NCBI GenBank assembly: GCA_022041995.1
Contig: CP074381.1
Span: 1,798,001 to 1,862,000, forward strand
Length of the DNA: 64,000 nt
DNA from: Cupriavidus necator
GTDB taxonomy: Bacteria; Pseudomonadota; Gammaproteobacteria; Burkholderiales; Burkholderiaceae
Direction of reading: 5' to 3'
The position numbers were made by a program, and so were the translations under genes. The notes beneath the pieces are model-generated. The model had not been told where the DNA came from. It did not search any database and saw only the letters and a list, made by a program, of their open reading frames with translations. This document shows positions 8,851 to 16,765 of the stretch, piece by piece (positions within the stretch are counted from its first letter, which is position 1; the number at the start of each line of letters is the position of its first letter).

Positions 8851-9645
8851 ATGTTTGTCGATTCCCACTGCCATATCGATTTCCCCGAGCTGGCCGCGCG
8901 CCTGCCGGAACTGCTGGAGAACATGCGCGCCAACCAGGTCACGCATGCGCTGTGCATCTCGGTCACGCTGGAGGACTTCCCGCGCGTGCTGGCGCTGGCC
9001 GAGCAGCATCCCAACCTGTACGCCTCGGTCGGCGTGCATCCGGACTACGAAGAGGGCGAGGAACCCACGCTGGAGCGCCTGGTGGAACTGTCCGCCCATC
9101 CGCGCGTGGTCGGCACCGGCGAGACCGGGCTGGACTACTACCGCCTGAACGGCCGCAGCATCGCCGACATGGAATGGCAGCGCGAGCGCTTCCGCACCCA
9201 TATCCGCGCCGCGCGCCAGACCGGCAAGCCGCTGATCATCCATACCCGCTCGTCGGCCGACGACACGCTGCGCCTGATGCGCGAAGAGAACGCGCGCGAG
9301 GCCGGCGGCGTGATGCACTGCTTTACCGAGACCTGGGACGTTGCCCGCCAGGCCCTGGACGAGGGTTTCCATATCTCGTTCTCGGGCATCGTCACCTTCA
9401 AGAGCGCCGCCGACCTGCAGGAAACCGCGCGCAAGGTGCCGCTGGAGCGCATGCTGATCGAGACCGATTCGCCCTACCTGGCGCCGGTGCCGTACCGCGG
9501 CAAGACCAACGAACCTGCCTGGGTGCGCCATGTGGGCGAGTTCATCGCGCAACTGCGCGGGGTGCCGGTGGAACAGGTTGCGGAGCAGACTACGGAAAAT
9601 TTCTTCAATCTATTCAAGCATATTGACAGGGAATCGCATGTTTAA
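8851..9645 (+). CDS. TatD family metal-dependent hydrolase
   Basis: A 264-aa TIM-barrel amidohydrolase. The metal ligands are visible: DSHCHIDF at the N-terminus (HxH), GETGLDYY, the IIHTRSS and MHCFTE histidines, and the C-terminal ETDSPYLAP aspartate. TatD-family proteins are DNases or D-aminoacyl-tRNA hydrolases; the family alone does not settle which. The following ankyrin gene starts 8 bp inside its 3' end, so translation is likely coupled. Confidence 0.93.
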   Translation: MFVDSHCHIDFPELAARLPELLENMRANQVTHALCISVTLEDFPRVLALAEQHPNLYASVGVHPDYEEGEEPTLERLVELSAHPRVVGTGETGLDYYRLNGRSIADMEWQRERFRTHIRAARQTGKPLIIHTRSSADDTLRLMREENAREAGGVMHCFTETWDVARQALDEGFHISFSGIVTFKSAADLQETARKVPLERMLIETDSPYLAPVPYRGKTNEPAWVRHVGEFIAQLRGVPVEQVAEQTTENFFNLFKHIDRESHV

Positions 9646-10384
9646 CATGAAGTTTGCCCGACGCGCTGCCGGCGCCCTTGCGCTGGCCGCCGCCACGCTG
9701 GCGCAGGCCGCGCCCGCCGACGACATGCGCAAGGCCGTTGAATTCGACGACGCCAACACCGTCAAGAAGCTGCTGGCCAAGGGCGTCGATCCCAATCTGG
9801 TGGACAGCCGCGGCAACCCGGCGCTGGTGCTGGCGCTGCGCGAGAAGTCGCTGAAGGCGGCCACGGTGCTGATCCGCGCCAAGGACATCGATTTCGACAA
9901 GGCCAACCCGGCCGGCGAGACGCCGCTGATGATGGCCGCGCTGCAAGGCGAGCTGGACATGGTCAAGCTGATGGTCGACGAGATGGAGGCCGAGATCAAC
10001 AAGACCGGCTGGACCCCGCTGCATTACGCGGCCACCAACGGCCACAACAACGTGGTCAAGTACCTGGTCGACCAAGCCGCCTATATCGATGCCGAAAGCC
10101 CCAACGGCACCACGCCGCTGATGATGGCCGCGCGCGGCGGCCATATCGAGACCGTCAAGCTGCTGCTGGACGAAGGCGCCGACATGCGCCTGAAGAACCA
10201 GCAGGGCATGACCGTGATCGATTTTGCCGAGCGCTACAACCAGGCCGAGATCGCCAAGGGCCTGAAGGCCCGCTGGCAGAAGCTGTACCCGCAGACCCCG
10301 ATCGTGCCGGCGCCGCCGTTGAAGGCGCCCACCGGCGAGCCCGGCGGCAAGCGGCCCGCCGCGCCGCAGAGCAAGAGCTGGTAA
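9638..10384 (+). CDS. Secreted ankyrin-repeat protein
   Basis: A 248-aa protein with an N-terminal signal peptide (MFNMKFARRAAGALALAAATLAQAAPA). About five ankyrin repeats follow, with the recurrent pattern GxTPLxxAAxxGHxxxVKxLL (for example GWTPLHYAATNGHNNVVKYL). The tail is proline/alanine-rich. It is probably periplasmic and binds proteins; the partner is unknown. The start overlaps the tatD 3' end by 8 bp. Confidence 0.85.
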   Translation: MFNMKFARRAAGALALAAATLAQAAPADDMRKAVEFDDANTVKKLLAKGVDPNLVDSRGNPALVLALREKSLKAATVLIRAKDIDFDKANPAGETPLMMAALQGELDMVKLMVDEMEAEINKTGWTPLHYAATNGHNNVVKYLVDQAAYIDAESPNGTTPLMMAARGGHIETVKLLLDEGADMRLKNQQGMTVIDFAERYNQAEIAKGLKARWQKLYPQTPIVPAPPLKAPTGEPGGKRPAAPQSKSW

Positions 10385-10399
10385 GCCGGCCCGGCTGCG

Positions 10400-10789
10400 A
10401 TGGCCACGGTATCGCGCCTGCGCCAGTGGGCGCGCGGGCTGAAAAACAGCCTGCTGACGCTGTGGTTCTGCAGCCGCCACCCCGATACGCCATGGGCGGC
10501 GCGGCTGCTCGGCGCGCTGGTGGTGGCCTACGCCTTCAGCCCGATCGACCTGATCCCGGATTTCATTCCGGTGCTGGGCTACGTCGACGACGTGCTGCTG
10601 GTGCCGCTGGGTATCTGGCTCACGCTGCGGATGATCCCGGCGGCCGTGAAGACCGAATGCCGCGGCCGCGCCGAAGCCTGGCAGGCTGCCAATGCGCAAC
10701 GGCCGCGCAATCGCGCGGCCGCCATGGTCATCGTGCTGGTGTGGGTGCTGCTGGCCTGGCTGGCGTGGCGCTGGCTGGCGCCACGCTGA
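10400..10789 (+). CDS. YkvA-like DUF1232 membrane protein
   Basis: A 129-aa protein with the DUF1232 core YAFSPIDLIPDFIPVLGYVDD (split here by a short hydrophobic stretch) and a C-terminal transmembrane helix (VIVLVWVLLAWLAW). The function of this family is unknown. It starts 15 bp after the ankyrin gene and converges with egtB, with 7 bp between the stops. Confidence 0.82.
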   Translation: MATVSRLRQWARGLKNSLLTLWFCSRHPDTPWAARLLGALVVAYAFSPIDLIPDFIPVLGYVDDVLLVPLGIWLTLRMIPAAVKTECRGRAEAWQAANAQRPRNRAAAMVIVLVWVLLAWLAWRWLAPR

Positions 10790-10796
10790 AGCGCGC

Positions 10797-12086
10797 TCAG
10801 ACGTCGTCCGCCAGCCGCACGCCCGTGAACTGCCAGCGCTGGTGCGGGTAGAAGAAGTTGCGGTAAGTGGCCCGGATATGCGATTCGGGCGTGACGCACG
10901 ATCCGCCGCGCAGCACCATCTGGCCGTTCATGAACTTGCCGTTGTACTCGCCCACCGCACCCGCGTTCGGGCGGAAGCCCGGATACGGCAGGAAGGCGCT
11001 GCCGGTCCATTCCCACACATCGCCGAACATCTGGCGCAGCACGCCTGAGGTGTTCTGCCGGTCCGGCAGCGGCCGCAGCGCGCGGCCTTCAATAAAATTC
11101 CCGGTGGCCGGCAGGCTGCGCGCCGCGTGCTCCCATTCGGCCTCGGTCGGCAGCCGGCGTTCGGCCCAGCGCGCGAACGCCTGGGCCTCATAGAAGCTGA
11201 CGTGGGTGACGGGGCTGTCCGGGTCGACCGGATGCATCCCACGCAGCGTCATCTGCCACCACGTGCCTTCGCGTTCTTCCCAGTAGAGCGGGGCCTGGAT
11301 GCCTTGCTCGCACACCCAGCGCCAGCCGTCGGACAGCCACAGCCCGGCAGTCTGGTAGCCGCCATCCTCGATGAATTCAAACCATTGCCGGTTGCTGACC
11401 GGGTGCGAGCACAGCGTGAACGGCGCCAGGTAGACCTTGTGCCGCGGCCCTTCGCAATCAAAGGCAAAGGTCTCGCCGCGGTGGCCGATCTCCACCAGGC
11501 CGCCGTCAAAGCCGATCCAGTCCGGCGCGGGCCGAGGGTCGGCGATCACCGGCTCGGGCAGTTCCGGGGCAAAGGCGGGGCGCAGCGGGTTCTGCGCAAA
11601 CAGGTGCAGGATATCGGTCAGCAGCAGTTCCTGGTGCTGCTGTTCATGCTGCAGGCCAAGCATGATCAGCGCCGCCTCGTCATCGGTCTGGGCGCTGCCC
11701 AGCAGCGTCAGCATCGATTCGTCCACGGCCTCGCGGTAGGCCAGCACCTCGTCCAGCGAGGGGCGGCTCAGCAGCCCGCGCTGCGGCCGCGGGTGGCGCG
11801 GGCCGACCGCTTCGTAGTACGAGTTGAAGAGGAAGCGGTAGTCCGGGTCCACCGGCTCGTAATCCGGGACGCGCGCAGCCAGCACGAATTCCTCGAAGAA
11901 CCACGTGGTGTGCGCCAGGTGCCATTTTGCCGGGCTGGCGTCGTCCATCGACTGCACGGTGGCATCGGCATCGGACAAGTCGGCCACCAGGGCCTCGGTG
12001 GCGGTGCGTACGTGGCGGTACTGCGAAAGCAGGGCGGGTTCGTGCGGCGGATGGAGGGCGGCGGCTGGCAGCAGGGCTGAAGTCAT
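10797..12086 (-). CDS. egtB: Ergothioneine biosynthesis sulfoxide synthase EgtB
   Basis: A 429-aa non-heme iron enzyme. The N-terminal DinB-like domain carries the three iron ligands: H56 in KWHLAHTTWFF, and H147 and H151 in GLQHEQQHQE. The C-terminal formylglycine-generating-enzyme-like domain has PVSNRQWFEF, PTEAEWEHAA, DVWEWTGSAFLPYPGF and LRGGSCVTP. EgtB joins a thiol to hercynine using oxygen. The start MTSALLPAAAL at 12086 was preferred to an upstream in-frame ATG with no family content. No egtD is visible next to it. Confidence 0.9.
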   Translation of the reverse strand: MTSALLPAAALHPPHEPALLSQYRHVRTATEALVADLSDADATVQSMDDASPAKWHLAHTTWFFEEFVLAARVPDYEPVDPDYRFLFNSYYEAVGPRHPRPQRGLLSRPSLDEVLAYREAVDESMLTLLGSAQTDDEAALIMLGLQHEQQHQELLLTDILHLFAQNPLRPAFAPELPEPVIADPRPAPDWIGFDGGLVEIGHRGETFAFDCEGPRHKVYLAPFTLCSHPVSNRQWFEFIEDGGYQTAGLWLSDGWRWVCEQGIQAPLYWEEREGTWWQMTLRGMHPVDPDSPVTHVSFYEAQAFARWAERRLPTEAEWEHAARSLPATGNFIEGRALRPLPDRQNTSGVLRQMFGDVWEWTGSAFLPYPGFRPNAGAVGEYNGKFMNGQMVLRGGSCVTPESHIRATYRNFFYPHQRWQFTGVRLADDV

Positions 12087-12176
12087 GCGGGCTCCCGGGA
12101 GTGGATCGGTCGATGACTGCAGGCGGCAGGACAACCGCGGACAAAGAGCCGGGGCCGGCGCGCCGCCCATGGCACG

Positions 12177-12253
12177 CGGGGCGCCGTAGCGCCCCGATCC
12201 ATCATAGACCCGATCCGTCCGCGCGGCGAGCCGGCGCCGTCCTACGGCGCCGG
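12177..12253. other. Two strong hairpins between azoR and egtB
   Basis: Two perfect stems lie in the azoR-egtB spacer: CGGGGCGC/GCGCCCCG around a CGTA tetraloop (12177-12196), and a 10-bp stem CCGGCGCCGT/ACGGCGCCGG around CCT (12231-12253). Neither has a T tract. They may end or stabilise the azoR message or lie in the egtB leader. Confidence 0.45.
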
Positions 12254-12269
12254 CCGGCCTCTCGGGACC

Positions 12270-12890
12270 TCAGGCAGCCAGGCGGCTGGCGTCGTTCAGC
12301 GCCGCGATTTCGGTGCGGGCGCTGGCCAGGCCGGCTTCGCGGAACTGCGGGCCCATGGCCAGGCCGTGGGCACGCACGTAGGTGATGTCGGTGATGCCCA
12401 GGAAGCGGAACACGATGTCGACGGTCTTTTCGTGCAGGTCCAGCTCATTGGCATCCTGGCGCACGCCGCCGCGCGACGACACCACGATCACGCGCTTGCC
12501 GCCGGCCAGGCCCACCGGGCCGTTCTCGGTGTACTTGAAGGTGCGGCCAGCCTGCGCGATGCGGTCGATCCAGGCCTTGAGCTGGCTGGGGATGCTGAAG
12601 TTGTACTGCGGCACGCCCACCACCAGCACGTCGGCGGCCAGGAATTCGGCCAGCCATTGCTCGGTGCGCTGCAGCTCGGCTTCCTGCACGGCGTTCAGGC
12701 CTTCCTTCGGGCCGCCCAGCACGGGCAGCAGGTTGCCGGACAGGTGCGCCGGAGCGTCCTGGTCCAGGTCGCGCACGGTGACCTTGGCGCCCGGGTTGGC
12801 GGCGACGAGGTCGGCCACCACGCTGGCGGTCAGGCTGCGCGAAACGGAGTTGTCGCCAAGGACGCTGGAATCGATCTGCAGGATGTTCAT
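12270..12890 (-). CDS. azoR: FMN-dependent NADH-azoreductase (NAD(P)H:quinone oxidoreductase)
   Basis: A 206-aa flavodoxin-like protein. It starts MNILQIDSSVLGDNSVSR, the phosphate-binding loop of AzoR, and contains PQYNFSIPSQLKAWIDRI and GKRVIVVSSRGG, which are FMN-contact regions. It reduces azo dyes and quinones with NADH. The start at 12890 has a GAGAAAGAC Shine-Dalgarno. It is transcribed divergently from a LysR gene, the classic arrangement for regulator and target. Confidence 0.93.
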   Translation of the reverse strand: MNILQIDSSVLGDNSVSRSLTASVVADLVAANPGAKVTVRDLDQDAPAHLSGNLLPVLGGPKEGLNAVQEAELQRTEQWLAEFLAADVLVVGVPQYNFSIPSQLKAWIDRIAQAGRTFKYTENGPVGLAGGKRVIVVSSRGGVRQDANELDLHEKTVDIVFRFLGITDITYVRAHGLAMGPQFREAGLASARTEIAALNDASRLAA

Positions 12891-13029
12891 GTCTTTCTCC
12901 ACAAGGGTGGGTTGCGATGGATGAAAGATAGCGGCTGGCCATTGGTATCGGTAGTGAGGCAAAATGCAAATGATTGTTCTACCGGCGCAACGCCAGTCTG
13001 GCTGCCGCGCGGTGATCCCGGAGCCATCC

Positions 13030-13977
13030 ATGCAAGACCTCAACGACTTGTCCCTGTTTGCCCAGGTGGTCGAACATGGCAGTTTTTCCGCGGCCAGCCG
13101 CGCCACCGGCGTGCCCAAGTCGCGCCTGAGCCGGCGCATCGCCCAGCTGGAGCGCGACCTGGGCGTGCAACTGCTGCGCCGGACGACACGCCAGGTGCGC
13201 GTCACGCCGCTTGGTGAATCCTTCTACGAACGCTGCCGCGCCATGCTTAATGAGGCCAAGGCGGCCCGCGAGGTCATCGAGCAGGCGCGCGAGCAGCCCG
13301 GCGGCACGCTGCGCGTGAGCTGCCCGATCGCCATCGCCCAGATCCTGCTGGCGCCGGCCATTGGCCATTTCATGCGCGCCAACCCGGCCGTGCGCATTGA
13401 GCTGGAGACCACCAACCGGCGCGTGGACGTGATCGGCGAAGGCTTCGACCTGGCCCTGCGCGTGCGCGACTCCATGGAGGACTCCAGCCTGGCCGTGCGC
13501 ACCTTCGGTGAAAGCCAGGTGATGCTGGTGGCCAGCCCCGCGCTGCTGGACAGCATCGGCCGCCCGCGCACGCCGCAGGCGCTGGACGGCATGCCGGGCG
13601 TGGGCCAGCAGCCGCACGACGGCAAGCATGTCTGGACCTTGCGCTGCAAGACCAGCGACTCGATCCAGATTGCCTATGACCCGCGCCTGGTCACCGATGA
13701 CTTTGTGCTGCTGCGCGAGGCGGCGATCGCCGGCGCGGGCGTGGCCATGCTGCCGCGGATGTATTGCCGCGATGCGCTGGAAAGCGGCGAGCTGGAACTG
13801 GTGTTGCCGCAGTACGACATGCCGGTCGGCACGCTGCATGCGGTGTTCCCCTCGCGCAAGGGCGTGACGCCTGCCACCCGGCGCTTTCTCGACTTCCTTG
13901 GCGAGGTCCTGCCCGAGTGCGCCTACAAGGCCGGCATGCTTGAGCCGCGGCAGCCGGCGATGCACCGGGTGGTGTAG
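13030..13977 (+). CDS. LysR-family transcriptional regulator
   Basis: A 315-aa regulator. The N-terminal helix-turn-helix is FAQVVEHGSFSAASRATGVPKSRLSRRI (two overlapping segments), followed by the type-2 periplasmic-binding-like effector domain. Homology to the CrgA/aaeR-type group is suggested by RRTTRQVRVTPLGESFYERC. The start MQDLNDLSLF at 13030 matches the family. It is divergent from azoR, with 139 bp between starts, and likely controls azoR in response to quinone or electrophile stress; that role is inferred from position. Confidence 0.9.
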   Translation: MQDLNDLSLFAQVVEHGSFSAASRATGVPKSRLSRRIAQLERDLGVQLLRRTTRQVRVTPLGESFYERCRAMLNEAKAAREVIEQAREQPGGTLRVSCPIAIAQILLAPAIGHFMRANPAVRIELETTNRRVDVIGEGFDLALRVRDSMEDSSLAVRTFGESQVMLVASPALLDSIGRPRTPQALDGMPGVGQQPHDGKHVWTLRCKTSDSIQIAYDPRLVTDDFVLLREAAIAGAGVAMLPRMYCRDALESGELELVLPQYDMPVGTLHAVFPSRKGVTPATRRFLDFLGEVLPECAYKAGMLEPRQPAMHRVV

Positions 13978-14062
13978 CGCAAGCCTTCCGAATGCGGCGT
14001 GGAGGATCGGCGAGGTGGTGTGCCGGTCGCATCCCGGCCAGAAAGCAGTCTCGTATTTGCGG

Positions 14063-14123
14063 CTTTACCTTCACGCCCCCTCGCACTAAGGTACAGGGGC
14101 GAAGCTCGCGCGTGAGGGTAAAG
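14063..14123. repeat. Long interrupted inverted repeat upstream of doxX
   Basis: The outer arms CTTTACCTTCACG (14063-14075) and CGTGAGGGTAAAG (14111-14123) pair at 12 of 13 positions. Inside them CCCCT (14077-14081) pairs with AGGGG (14095-14099). The structure lies 50 bp before the doxX start and could be a nested hairpin or paired operator half-sites. Confidence 0.5.
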
Positions 14124-14173
14124 GCGCTTGGCTTCGACAACCAACTCGACAGACAACGGCAAGGAGAACGGCC

Positions 14174-14587
14174 ATGGGTGGCTCTCAGGGTTCCCAGGAC
14201 TTGGGCAAGGCGCTGCTGCGCATCGTGCTTGGCGTGCTGATCCTGATGCACGGCATCGCCAAGCTGACCGGTGCGACCGGCATGGGCTTTGTGGCGAAGG
14301 TGGTCGCCGACGCCGGGTTGCCGGCATGGCTGGTCTATGGCGTCTACATTGGGGAAGTCTTGGCACCGATTCTGCTGATCATCGGCCTGTGGAGCCGCCT
14401 GGCCGCGCTGATCGTTGCGATCAACATGCTGTTTGCGGTGGCGCTGGTGCATACCAAGCAGCTCGGCATGCTGGCCGATACCGGCGGCTGGGCGCTTGAG
14501 TTGCAGGGGATGTTCATGGGCGCGGCGCTGGCGGTGGCCCTGCTGGGGCAGGCCGGCTCAGCGTGGGCGGCATCAATGGCAAGATGA
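14174..14587 (+). CDS. DoxX family membrane protein
   Basis: A 137-aa protein with four predicted transmembrane segments and the DoxX pattern: LGKALLRIVLGVLILMHGI at the N-terminus, YIGEVLAPILLIIGLWSR, and the C-terminal LALALLGxG-like helix. An AAGGAGAA Shine-Dalgarno sits upstream. DoxX proteins are linked to thiol/redox stress or quinone reduction, but the function of this one is not known. Confidence 0.85.
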   Translation: MGGSQGSQDLGKALLRIVLGVLILMHGIAKLTGATGMGFVAKVVADAGLPAWLVYGVYIGEVLAPILLIIGLWSRLAALIVAINMLFAVALVHTKQLGMLADTGGWALELQGMFMGAALAVALLGQAGSAWAASMAR

Positions 14588-14701
14588 ATTAGCCGATCGG
14601 GTCAGATGGCGTACGGTGCGCCGGCGTTCCGGTGCCGGTGGCGCGTGCGCGTGGCGGCATGACTGCTTGTGCGCGCTGCCGCGGACTCATGGAGATGGAT
14701 C

Positions 14702-15268
14702 GTGAAACCCTTCCGGCAGCTCTTTCCGGTGGTGGCCGCGGCGCTGGTCCTGTCAGGCTGCGCCAGCGTGCCCGACATCAAGACCGACTATAACCGCAGC
14801 ACGGATTTCAGCGTCTATCGCAGCTTCGGCTTTGTCGAGCACCCTGGCACCGACGGCCAGGGCTATGAAAGCCTGACCACCCAGTACTTCAAGTCCGCCG
14901 TGCAGCGGGAACTGACCGCACGCGGCTACCGCTATGCGGCGCAGTCGCCGGACTTGCTGGTCAACTTCAACGCCCGGCTGCAGGAGAAGGTCCAGGTCAG
15001 CCCGGCGCCGACGCCGATGATGGGCTACTACGGTTATCGCGGCGGGCTGTATGCGCCGTGGCCGGGCTACGGCTTCTATAACGACGTCTATACCTACACC
15101 GAAGGCACGGTCAACATCGACCTGGTCGACCGGCGCCAGATGAAGCTGGTCTGGGAAGGCGTGGCGGTGGGCAGCGTGAACACCAGCGACAAGGCCAGCG
15201 CCCAGCAGCGCATCGACAAGACCGTGACGCAGATCTTTGCCAGGTATCCGTTCCGGGCCGTGCAGTAG
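14702..15268 (+). CDS. DUF4136 lipoprotein
   Basis: A 188-aa protein starting from a GTG at 14702 (MKPFRQLFPVV), chosen because GGAGATGG precedes it and a clean lipoprotein signal with lipobox LSGC follows at residues ~16-19. The mature part begins ASVPDIKTDYNRSTDF, the DUF4136 signature, and includes a glycine/tyrosine-rich stretch MGYYGYRGGLY. It is probably anchored in the outer membrane. The function is unknown. Confidence 0.85.
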   Translation: MKPFRQLFPVVAAALVLSGCASVPDIKTDYNRSTDFSVYRSFGFVEHPGTDGQGYESLTTQYFKSAVQRELTARGYRYAAQSPDLLVNFNARLQEKVQVSPAPTPMMGYYGYRGGLYAPWPGYGFYNDVYTYTEGTVNIDLVDRRQMKLVWEGVAVGSVNTSDKASAQQRIDKTVTQIFARYPFRAVQ

Positions 15269-15286
15269 CGCCGGCTCCGGGCCATG

Positions 15287-16513
15287 TCAGGCCGGCGGCG
15301 TTGCCGCCGCCCGGTCGATGGCATCCGCGACAAAGACCTCGGCCGGCTTGGGCGCGGACCACAGGTAGCCCTGGCCCAGCGGGCAGCGCAGCGCCAGCAG
15401 CGCCGCCCGCTGCGCGTCGGTCTCGACACCTTCGGCCACGCACTCCAGACCCAGCTCGCGCGCCAGGTTGATCATGTTGCGGCAGATCGCGGCACGCTGG
15501 CCATGCCCGTCGACATCGACAACGAACGACCGGTCGAGCTTCAGCTGCGTGAAAGGCAGGTCCGCCAGCAGCTTGAGCGTGGCGATGCCAACGCCGAAAT
15601 CGTCGATCGCCACGCCATAGCCCAGCAGCCGCAAGCGGTTCATCGCGACCGACAGGGCCAGCGGATCGGGCACCGGATAGCCCTCGGTCAACTCCACCGT
15701 CAGCGCCTGGCGCGGCACGCCGCTGGCGGCCACCAGGGCATCAAACGCCTCCAGCACACCGGGCCGGCACAGGGTTTGCGCCGACGCATTGATGCCCAGC
15801 GCAATGTGGATGCCCACCGCGCGCAGCCGCTGCTGCGCTGCCAGGCACTGGCGGGTCACAAAGAAGAACACCGGGTCGGCCGCATCCAGCGCTTCGAGCC
15901 GTGGGATAAAGATGTCGGGCTGTACCAGGCCGTGTTCGGGATGGCGCCAGCGCACCAGCGCCTCGGCGCCGGCCAGCCGGCCGCTGGCAATGTCGTGCTG
16001 GGGCTGCAGCATGACCAGCAGGTCCGTGCCCGAGCGGGTGGCGGCGACCAGTTCTGCGTCGTTGGGTGACCACGGGGGCGCGGCGGATTTGCCGGCTGGC
16101 TGGCGCACCAGCGCATCGGCCAGGATCTCTTCCACCGCATCGCGCGACAGCGGCTTGCGCAGCGCGTGCACGCGCGTGATGCCGGCGGCGTGCGCCAGGC
16201 CGCGGTTTGAATCCAGGATGTCCTCTGCCAGCGCCGTCACCCAGACCCACACCGGCGCCGCCCCGGCAAAGGCATGCTGCTGGCGCCGGTGCAACTCCGC
16301 AATCAGCTCGGGGCCGTTGCCGCCAGGCATTTCGATGTCGCAGAGCACGATGTCGAATGGTTCGCGTGCAAGGATCTCGGCCGCCTGCGCCCCGTTTTCA
16401 GCGGATACCAGGGTCTGCACGCCCAGATGCCGCAGCAGCCCCTCGGCCGCGACCCGCTGGAACGGATGGTCTTCAACGACAAGAACGCGCAGACTGGCGT
16501 AGCGGATCGGCAT
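15287..16513 (-). CDS. Response regulator with EAL c-di-GMP phosphodiesterase domain
   Basis: A 408-aa protein. The N-terminal receiver domain (RVLVVEDHPFQR; phosphoacceptor aspartate in VLCDIEMPGGNG; lysine in LRKPLS) is followed by an EAL domain. The catalytic motifs are present: AEALVRWRHP, ELTEGYPV, IDDFGVGIATL, LKLDRSFV and VAEGVET. It is therefore probably an active phosphodiesterase that lowers c-di-GMP on phosphorylation. No partner histidine kinase lies next to it. It is divergent from ftsK. Confidence 0.9.
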   Translation of the reverse strand: MPIRYASLRVLVVEDHPFQRVAAEGLLRHLGVQTLVSAENGAQAAEILAREPFDIVLCDIEMPGGNGPELIAELHRRQQHAFAGAAPVWVWVTALAEDILDSNRGLAHAAGITRVHALRKPLSRDAVEEILADALVRQPAGKSAAPPWSPNDAELVAATRSGTDLLVMLQPQHDIASGRLAGAEALVRWRHPEHGLVQPDIFIPRLEALDAADPVFFFVTRQCLAAQQRLRAVGIHIALGINASAQTLCRPGVLEAFDALVAASGVPRQALTVELTEGYPVPDPLALSVAMNRLRLLGYGVAIDDFGVGIATLKLLADLPFTQLKLDRSFVVDVDGHGQRAAICRNMINLARELGLECVAEGVETDAQRAALLALRCPLGQGYLWSAPKPAEVFVADAIDRAAATPPA

Positions 16514-16765
16514 GGGGGAGGGGAGGCGGCAGGCCGCCTGGCGTGCAATTCGATCGGGGGGGCGCATGGTAGCGCGGCGCCGCTGCGCCAACCACCGGAT
16601 GGCGCAAAGTCTGGTGCCGCTGGCATGCGGAATCGCACAGGGATCACAGAGGGATCGTAGCGCAATCGCCCCGGAAACGCGCTGCGTTACGAATATTTGC
16701 GCTTTCCGAGTCAATCGCCGCCTGCCATAACCGCTACAATCGCTGCCCGTAGTTTTGAACATGGC

